32,419 bases of DNA, taken from assembly GCA_003223135.1 (NCBI GenBank), contig QHXX01000031.1:1-32419 (forward strand). The letters are read 5' to 3'. Both the position numbers and the translations under genes were made by a program. This document shows, piece by piece, positions 27,045-32,419 of this stretch (its first letter is position 1; every line of letters begins with the position of its first letter). The notes below the pieces were generated by a model. That model saw only the letters and a program-made list of their open reading frames with translations, had not been told where the DNA came from and made no database searches. This DNA comes from Acidobacteriota bacterium (GTDB lineage Bacteria > Acidobacteriota > Polarisedimenticolia > Gp22-AA2).

Positions 27045-27091
27045 ATCGCCTGCCGGAGCGCAGGTCTCCGGGGTCGGCGCGCAGGCGTGGA

Positions 27092-27120
27092 TTGACAACG
27101 CACCAGAGTTTGCGTAGAGG
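27092..27120 (+). promoter_or_regulatory. Promoter candidate for the Tes-like gene
   Basis: TTGACA (27092-27097), 17-nt spacer, TAGAGG (27115-27120). The -35 is perfect, the -10 modest, and it overlaps the AGAGGAG ribosome site. A start near 27127 would leave almost no leader, so it may be fortuitous. TTGACAAC is shared with the Rrf2 promoter. Confidence 0.3.
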
Positions 27121-27127
27121 AGCGCAC

Positions 27128-29194
27128 ATGAACCAGGCTGTGGCCCGGATCGATGAGAGCACCGAAGTCGGGCTGAACGCGCGTCCCGTAGAGGACGCGC
27201 ACCATGCGTCGCCCCGGCCGGCCGAGACGCCCCGCCCGGCGGCCCCGAAGAGGGGCCGCGGGCGATACCTTCGACCGAGTGTCGTCCTGGGCTCGATGTT
27301 CAAGGCGGCGGCCCACGTCACCTGGCACGCCTTCCAGGCGGTGAACACCCGTCTGCCCTACGGAGTCAAGCAGCCGAAGTGGGCCCCGGCCCCCCTCATG
27401 AAGACCAGGGAACGAACCTTTCCGCAGCTCGGCTTTCCGCGTGCCACCGACTCGCTCTGCCCGCAGTGCGTCAAAGAGGTGCGGGAGAGCATCCTGAAGG
27501 GCGAGAGCGACTGGCGCGTCCTGATCGACGGGAAGCCCGGCGAGATCAAGGCGAAGATCGTCGAGCGCGACAACCAGATCTGGATGGAGAAGGACTGCGC
27601 GCGCCACGGCCATTTCGAGGACCTCATGGCCATGGACGCAGAGTTCCTGCGCCGCATGGAGCGTCTTTATCCGGGACGCGACTTCCGCATGGCGCCGGAT
27701 CCGTTCCACAACCACGGGTCCTCCACCATCAAGTACGGCCGCGGTGCAGTTCTCACCGTGGATCTCACCAACCGCTGCAACATGATGTGCAACCCCTGCT
27801 TCATGGACGCCAACCAGGTCGGCTACGTGCACGAGCTGACCTGGGACGACATCAAGCAGATCCTGGACAACTCGATCAACGTCAAGCCGCGGCGCCAGAT
27901 GTCGGTGCAGTTCTCGGGCGGCGAGCCGACGCTGTCGCCCTACTTCCTGGACGCGGTCGCGTACTCGCGGAAGGTTGGCTACAACAGCGTTCAGGCCGCC
28001 ACCAACGGCATCCGTTTCGCGCAGGATCTCGACTTCGCGCGGCGCGCCAAGGCGGCCGGCCTGCGCCTGACTTATCTTCAGTTCGACGGCGTCACGAACG
28101 AGGCCAACAACCACCGCGGCGTGGGCAACCTGTTCGACGTGAAGAAACGCGCCATCCGGAACCTGCACGCCGCCGGCGTCGACGTCACGCTCGTGACCAC
28201 CATCGTCAACACGATCAACGACCAGCAGGTGGGGCCGATCGTCCAGTTCGCGATCGAGAACATCGACAAGATCAACGCCGTGTCGTTCCAACCGGTCTCC
28301 TTCACCGGCCGGGACGAGGACATCGACGACGAGACCCGGAAGAAACAGCGCTACACGCTGTCGCACCTGGCGCACGACGTCAAGAAACAGCTCGGTATTA
28401 CCGAGCCGCTGCGCGACTGGTATCCGCTGTCGGCCTCGGGCCCTTTCTCCGACCTGCGTGATCAGCTCGAGGGTCTCGATGCCGAGTGGGGCTCCCTCAA
28501 GTGCGGCTGCCACCCGAACTGCGGAATCGGCACGATGTTGTTGGTAAACCAGACCGACAGGAAGGCGGTGCCATTCCCGCAGATCCTGGACACGGATCGG
28601 CTGCTCGAGGACTTGAAGGTCATCAACGACACCTGCCGCCCGAAGGCGGTCACCGTGTTCCAGTTCATGGTGTCGGTGCTGCGAAACGCGCGCTTCTCCG
28701 AGATGCCCGAAGGAATGAACCTCTGGGAGATGGTCAAGATCATCGACGGGCACAACGGCGCGAAGCTCGGCCTGGCCGACAAGTCCCGCTACAACTGGCG
28801 CGTGATGATGGTCGCCGGAATGTGGTTCCAGGACCTGTTCAACTACGATTTCCGCCGCACCGAGATGTGCATCATCCCGTACGCCACGCAGCTGGGGGAG
28901 GTGTCGTTCTGCGCCTACAACACCGGCGTGGGATGGCGGCAGATCGTGGAGAAGATGTTCTCCACGCACAGCACGTCCCAGTGGTTCAAGGAGAAGGGAC
29001 GCCACCCGATCTTCGCGGCGGGCAAGCACGTTCCCCTCGGGCCTTCCGCCGACGCCGGCCCGCCGACACCGGGCGATTTCGAGATTCACGTTCCCGGACC
29101 GTCGTCTGGCGCAGGCCTCGCGGACGCAGCCGCGGCGCTGCACGCCTCGACCGGCGAGACGGCCGGCTGTGGCACGGGGTGCGGCTGTCACTGA
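27128..29194 (+). CDS. Radical SAM protein resembling tetraether lipid synthase (Tes/MJ0619-type)
   Basis: 688 residues. An N-terminal metal-binding module (CPQC, C111/C114, and C157 in KDCARHGHFEDLM) precedes the radical SAM domain with CNMMCNPC (C217, C221, C224) and SGGEPTLSP. A later CGCHPNCG (C459, C461, C465), C581 and C595 could hold auxiliary Fe-S clusters. The module order matches the Tes/MJ0619 type, which in archaea couples lipid tails into membrane-spanning tetraethers. The C-terminus ends in a short Cys-rich tail (C681, C685, C687, H688). ATG 27128 follows AGAGGAG by 4-5 nt. A role in membrane-spanning or ether lipids is a reasoned guess; other radical SAM chemistry is possible. 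Confidence 0.78.
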   Translation: MNQAVARIDESTEVGLNARPVEDAHHASPRPAETPRPAAPKRGRGRYLRPSVVLGSMFKAAAHVTWHAFQAVNTRLPYGVKQPKWAPAPLMKTRERTFPQLGFPRATDSLCPQCVKEVRESILKGESDWRVLIDGKPGEIKAKIVERDNQIWMEKDCARHGHFEDLMAMDAEFLRRMERLYPGRDFRMAPDPFHNHGSSTIKYGRGAVLTVDLTNRCNMMCNPCFMDANQVGYVHELTWDDIKQILDNSINVKPRRQMSVQFSGGEPTLSPYFLDAVAYSRKVGYNSVQAATNGIRFAQDLDFARRAKAAGLRLTYLQFDGVTNEANNHRGVGNLFDVKKRAIRNLHAAGVDVTLVTTIVNTINDQQVGPIVQFAIENIDKINAVSFQPVSFTGRDEDIDDETRKKQRYTLSHLAHDVKKQLGITEPLRDWYPLSASGPFSDLRDQLEGLDAEWGSLKCGCHPNCGIGTMLLVNQTDRKAVPFPQILDTDRLLEDLKVINDTCRPKAVTVFQFMVSVLRNARFSEMPEGMNLWEMVKIIDGHNGAKLGLADKSRYNWRVMMVAGMWFQDLFNYDFRRTEMCIIPYATQLGEVSFCAYNTGVGWRQIVEKMFSTHSTSQWFKEKGRHPIFAAGKHVPLGPSADAGPPTPGDFEIHVPGPSSGAGLADAAAALHASTGETAGCGTGCGCH

Positions 29195-29216
29195 ACGCGT
29201 CCATCGCGTCTGAGTC

Positions 29217-29246
29217 GAGGGCGAGGGTCGCCGGACCCTCGCCCTC
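29217..29246 (+). terminator. 13-bp perfect hairpin between the Tes-like gene and pyk
   Basis: The arms 29217-29229 and 29234-29246 pair perfectly with a 4-nt loop GCCG. No T-run follows. It ends 9 nt before the pyk ATG, so it may act as a transcript end for the upstream gene and as a translational control element for pyk. Confidence 0.55.
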
Positions 29247-29255
29247 TGTGTCTGT

Positions 29256-30677
29256 ATGAGACGCGCCAAGATCATCGCCACCCTGGGCCCGGCCACGGCG
29301 GCGCCCGGGGTGCTCGCGGGCCTGCTGCGCGCCGGCGTGGACGTGGCCCGGCTGAATCTGTCGCACGGCGACCACGCCGAGCACGCCCGGGTCATCGCGC
29401 GGACCCGGCGCGCGGCCGAGGCGCTCGGCCGGCCCATCGCCATCCTCGCCGATCTGCAGGGCTCGAAGGCCCGCATCGGGCGCCTTCACGGCGGCCGGCC
29501 GGTGCCTCTCCGGCGGGGCGAAATCGTCACGCTCACGCCACGCGATGTCCCCGGCCGCCCCGGCCTGATCCCGACCACCTTCCGCCGCCTGGGTCGCGAC
29601 GTGCGGCGCGGCGATCCGATCCTCCTCGACGACGGCCGCATCGAGCTCTCGGTCGTGCGCGTGCGCGGCCAGGACGTCGTGTGTCGCGTCATCACCGGCG
29701 GCCTGCTTCTGGAGAACAAGGGAATGAACCTGCCCGGGACGGATCTCAGGGGCAGCGTCCTCACCGCGAAAGATCGCGCCGATCTCGCGTTCGCCCTGCG
29801 CCACGGCGTGGACTATCTGGCGCTGTCGTTCGTGCGCTCCGCGGAGGATATGGCGCGCGTGCGGCGCCTCCTGCGCCGCCAGGGGAGGGACGTGCCGCTC
29901 ATCGCCAAGCTGGAGGTGCGCCGGGCGGTGGAGCGGTTGCAGGAGATTCTGCGGGCGGCCGATGGCGTGATGGTGGCGCGCGGAGACCTCGGCGTCGAGG
30001 TGCCGCTCGAGCGCGTGCCGGTGCTGCAGAAGTGGATCCTGCAGGAGGCCAACCGCACGGGGGTGATTGCCATCACCGCCACTCAGATGCTCGAATCCAT
30101 GATCGAACGGCCGCGCCCGACGCGTGCCGAAGCGTCCGACGTCGCGAACGCCATCTTCGACGGCACGGACGCGGTGATGCTCTCCGCCGAGACCGCCTCC
30201 GGGCGCCACCCGCTCAAGGCGGTCGCGGTGATGGACCGGATCATCCGCGAGGCGGAGAGGAGCGGTCTGTATATGAAGGCCGCTGGCGAGGCCCAGGAGG
30301 GGGAAGACCGCGAGGTGCACGCCGTCGCCCATGCCGCCGTGGACGCGGCGCGCCAGTGGGTGGCGCGGGCCATCGTGGTCTATACCCAGACAGGGATGAC
30401 CGCGCGCCTCCTGTCGAAGCTGAAGCCCCCATGCCCGATCGTCGCCATCACCCCCTCGGAGCCCATCCGCCGTCGCATGGCGCTCTACCGGGGCGTCCTG
30501 CCGATGGCGTTGCGTTTCGCCCGGAGCACCGACCGCATGTTGCGCGACGGCGAGCGCGCCATCCTGGCGGCAGGTTTGATCGGGAAGGGGGCGCGGGTGG
30601 TGGTCGTCTCCGGGACCTCGCCCCGGGCTGGAGCCACCAATCTGATGAAGCTGCACCGCCTGGGTGAACGGCTCTGA
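29256..30677 (+). CDS. pyk: Pyruvate kinase
   Basis: 473 residues. Final step of glycolysis: PEP plus ADP to pyruvate plus ATP. Conserved landmarks: RRAKIIATLGPAT at the start, ARLNLSHGDH, IAKLE with catalytic K218 and metal ligand E220, ARGDLGVEVP, ATQMLESMI, and PTRAEASDVANAIFDGTDAV. QGSKAR replaces the usual QGPKIR. No C-terminal PEP-utiliser domain. ATG 29256 is fixed by homology, yet the 9 nt between it and the hairpin contain no ribosome site. Ends 27 nt from pheA, tail to tail. Confidence 0.95.
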   Translation: MRRAKIIATLGPATAAPGVLAGLLRAGVDVARLNLSHGDHAEHARVIARTRRAAEALGRPIAILADLQGSKARIGRLHGGRPVPLRRGEIVTLTPRDVPGRPGLIPTTFRRLGRDVRRGDPILLDDGRIELSVVRVRGQDVVCRVITGGLLLENKGMNLPGTDLRGSVLTAKDRADLAFALRHGVDYLALSFVRSAEDMARVRRLLRRQGRDVPLIAKLEVRRAVERLQEILRAADGVMVARGDLGVEVPLERVPVLQKWILQEANRTGVIAITATQMLESMIERPRPTRAEASDVANAIFDGTDAVMLSAETASGRHPLKAVAVMDRIIREAERSGLYMKAAGEAQEGEDREVHAVAHAAVDAARQWVARAIVVYTQTGMTARLLSKLKPPCPIVAITPSEPIRRRMALYRGVLPMALRFARSTDRMLRDGERAILAAGLIGKGARVVVVSGTSPRAGATNLMKLHRLGERL

Positions 30678-30704
30678 ACGGGATCGCCTGTCCGGGATCG
30701 TCCG

Positions 30705-31550
30705 TCAGGCGCCCGGCGTGCGCGCCCGGGGGTAGGAGCCGAGGACACGCACGAAATCGCAGACTTCCTCGAGGTGACGGAGGGCGTTCCGGCAGCGGTC
30801 TTCCTTCGGAGAGCCCTCGAAATCGACGTGGAAAACGTACTCCCACGGCCGGCCGCGTATCGGGCGGGACTCAATCTTTAGAAGATTAATATCCCGGAGC
30901 GCGAACACCCCCATGCAGCGGAATAGCGCGCCAGGGACATGCCGGGTGGAGAACAGGACGGAGGTCTTGTCGGCCGGACCGAGGGCCACCCCGTCGCGCG
31001 ACAGCGCGAAGAAGCGCGTGAAGTTCGCGCGGTGGTCTTCGAGCCCCTTCTTTAAGATACGCGCGCCGTAGAGACGGGCCGCGAGCTCGGGGGCGATGGC
31101 CGCCGCGTCGCGCGCTTCCTCTTCGCGCAGCAGGCGCACGCTCCCCGCCGTGTCGTAGGTGGCGACACGGGTCAGGCGCGGGTTCCGCCTGAAGAATCGC
31201 TCGCATTGAGCCAGGGCCACGGGATGGGAATAGACCCGTCTCACATCGCGGAGACGGACCCCCGGCAGGGCGACGAGCGCGTGCGAGACCCGGATGACCG
31301 CTTCTCCCGCGACCTTGAGCGTGGACTCGAGAAGCAGGTCATTGACGCGATGGATTGACCCCGCGATGGTATTCTCGACCGGCGCCAGGGCGTAGCGGCA
31401 GCGCCCCGTCTCGGCGGCCCGGAACAGTGCGTCGAACTCGGCGCAGGGCAGGATACGCGCACGCCGTCCGAACAACGACCGGACCGCCAGCTCGGAGAAG
31501 GCCCCGCGCTCGCCCTGGATGGCGACCAGGGGGGCTCCGGAGCGGCTCAT
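30705..31550 (-). CDS. pheA: Prephenate dehydratase
   Basis: 281 residues. Converts prephenate to phenylpyruvate for phenylalanine. PDT domain (about 8-185) with APVENTIAGSIHRVNDLL and the catalytic NFTRFF; C-terminal ACT regulatory domain (about 200-275) with KIESRPIRGRPWEYVFHVD, the Phe-binding ESRP motif, so feedback inhibition is expected. No chorismate mutase domain. ATG 31550 overlaps the ftcD stop as ATGA, which signals coupled translation; the frame continues upstream but that part is shadow of ftcD. Confidence 0.94.
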   Translation of the reverse strand: MSRSGAPLVAIQGERGAFSELAVRSLFGRRARILPCAEFDALFRAAETGRCRYALAPVENTIAGSIHRVNDLLLESTLKVAGEAVIRVSHALVALPGVRLRDVRRVYSHPVALAQCERFFRRNPRLTRVATYDTAGSVRLLREEEARDAAAIAPELAARLYGARILKKGLEDHRANFTRFFALSRDGVALGPADKTSVLFSTRHVPGALFRCMGVFALRDINLLKIESRPIRGRPWEYVFHVDFEGSPKEDRCRNALRHLEEVCDFVRVLGSYPRARTPGA

Positions 31551-32419
31551 GGCCCCGCCCGTCCGCCCGCCATCGCCTCCTCCAGTCTCCGCTCGAGCAC
31601 GCGCGACATCTCGAAGTCTTCGAGCTTGAGGTAGTGCCGGGCGGCCTGGACCAGCGCCTCGGACGGCACGAGGCCGACGATCTCGCTGCCGGCGATCCCG
31701 ACGCCGTGGCGCGCGGCCTCCTCGCGGACCCTGTCGAAGACGACGTGAAGGGGAGTGGTCCTGAAGTCGGTCATGTTGATCGAAACCTGGGCGCAATTGC
31801 GGTCTTTCAGCATCACACCCATCGCCTTGACGCAAGGGAACCCGCCGTCCTTCTCGCGGATGGCGCGGGCGATCGATTTCGCCAGGTCGAGGTCCGAGGA
31901 CGCCAGATTGATGTTGTAGGCAATCAGGAACTCGCGCGCCCCGACGTCGACGCAGCCGGCGGTCGGATGCACGCGCTCCGGTCCGTAGTCGGGCTTCCAG
32001 AGCGGGTCTTTGATTTTCCCGGGGAACCCCTCGAACTCTCCTTTGCGGACCTCCGCCAGGTTGCGTCGGTGCGGGGCGGTCGCGGCCTTCTCGTAGAGGT
32101 AGACCGGAAGGCCGTGGCGCGCGGCGATGGCGGCGCCCAGATCACGCGCCAGGGCGACGCAATCCTGCATCGTCACACCGCGGATCGGGACGAGGGGGAT
32201 GACATCCACCGCTCCCATGCGCGGGTGCGCCCCCTGGTGCGAGCGCAGATCGATCCGCTCGACGCACGAGGCGACGAGCGCCAGGAGGGCGGCGCGAATC
32301 GCCGGGGGCGCTCCCGCCAGCGTCAGGACGGAGCGGTTGTGGTCGGGGTCCGCGCAGAAATCAAGGATGGAGACCGGCCCGCTGCGACGCACGACGTCGA
32401 GGACGGCGTCGATCACGTC
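31547..32419 (-). CDS. ftcD: Glutamate formimidoyltransferase (N-terminus off window)
   Basis: 291 codons are visible including the stop; the first roughly 20 residues (usual start VECVPNFSEGRD) lie beyond the right edge. Moves the formimino group from N-formimino-glutamate to tetrahydrofolate in histidine breakdown. Signatures: ILDFCADPDHNRSVLTLAG, the catalytic-His segment GAHPRMGAVDVIPLVP, GEFEGFPGKIKDPLWKPDYG, INLASSDLDLAKSIARAIRE, and QVSINMTDF. No cyclodeaminase domain is fused. Coupled to pheA by a 4-nt overlap; the reason for pairing is unclear. Confidence 0.93.
   Translation of the reverse strand, partial: DVIDAVLDVVRRSGPVSILDFCADPDHNRSVLTLAGAPPAIRAALLALVASCVERIDLRSHQGAHPRMGAVDVIPLVPIRGVTMQDCVALARDLGAAIAARHGLPVYLYEKAATAPHRRNLAEVRKGEFEGFPGKIKDPLWKPDYGPERVHPTAGCVDVGAREFLIAYNINLASSDLDLAKSIARAIREKDGGFPCVKAMGVMLKDRNCAQVSINMTDFRTTPLHVVFDRVREEAARHGVGIAGSEIVGLVPSEALVQAARHYLKLEDFEMSRVLERRLEEAMAGGRAGP

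Noticed and set aside
26975..29476. 833-codon minus-strand frame opposite the Tes-like gene
   Set aside because: Spans the whole radical SAM gene in antisense and has no family features; typical GC-rich shadow.
30678..30704. Terminator between pyk and pheA
   Set aside because: The 27-nt gap holds a GGGATCG-type direct repeat but no inverted repeat able to form a stem.

Overview
This is a high-GC, gene-dense stretch of chromosome from a Gram-negative (diderm) bacterium. LpxC (lipid A), Mpl (meso-DAP murein recycling), TonB/ExbB/ExbD, several lipoproteins and a SPase I-secreted Cys-rich protein all point to an outer membrane. The gene set and style (Gly/Pro-rich TonB with two ExbDs, TPR lipoproteins, DUF4390-NtrY-NtrX, secreted proteins with MopE and thrombospondin-3 motifs, a Tes-like radical SAM protein) suggest Acidobacteriota or a related soil/sediment lineage. 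This is an inference from content; no rRNA is present to settle it. I see no insertion sequences, prophage, CRISPR or tRNA, and every gene looks intact except the two cut by the window edges.

Layout. 1-5933 is read on the minus strand: a large secreted beta-helix-like protein (runs off the left edge), a TMTC-like membrane protein with TPRs translationally coupled to an MddA-like membrane methyltransferase, and a DUF2905 membrane protein. At 5939-5946 a near-symmetric -10 element separates this block from an ADP-forming acyl-CoA synthetase on the plus strand. 8093-12415 is one tight operon: hslV-hslU-FN3 lipoprotein-dapF-PGPGW protein, with a good sigma-70 promoter, ending in tail-to-tail overlap with nth (endonuclease III). 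13504-13979 holds a sigma-54-type promoter, a 117-residue protein that is only sigma-70 region 4, and an intrinsic terminator. 14060-18958 is an energy-transduction block: TPR lipoprotein, tonB, exbB, two exbD genes, then mpl. A convergent gene of unknown function with a GAF-like region follows. 20056-20314 is a regulatory region with stacked inverted repeats and a second sigma-54-type promoter in front of lpxC. 21303-25579 is DUF4390-ntrY-ntrX behind its own sigma-70-type promoter. 25599-29194 is an Rrf2 regulator, a PHP-family protein with missing metal ligands, and a Tes-like radical SAM enzyme. Pyruvate kinase follows, then convergently pheA (prephenate dehydratase) and ftcD (runs off the right edge).

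How the parts may work together. Most genes concern the envelope: lipid A commitment (lpxC), murein precursor and recycling (dapF, mpl), outer-membrane energy coupling (tonB-exbBDD), and possibly ether or membrane-spanning lipids (Tes-like enzyme). Two sigma-54-type promoters lie in the same window as a complete NtrYX-type two-component system whose response regulator carries a sigma-54-contact loop (GSFTGA). The simplest new hypothesis is a local NtrX/sigma-54 circuit controlling lipid A synthesis and a region-4-only sigma-like protein. The second candidate system is Rrf2 - degenerate PHP - Tes-like radical SAM, possibly redox- or iron-responsive control of unusual membrane lipid synthesis.
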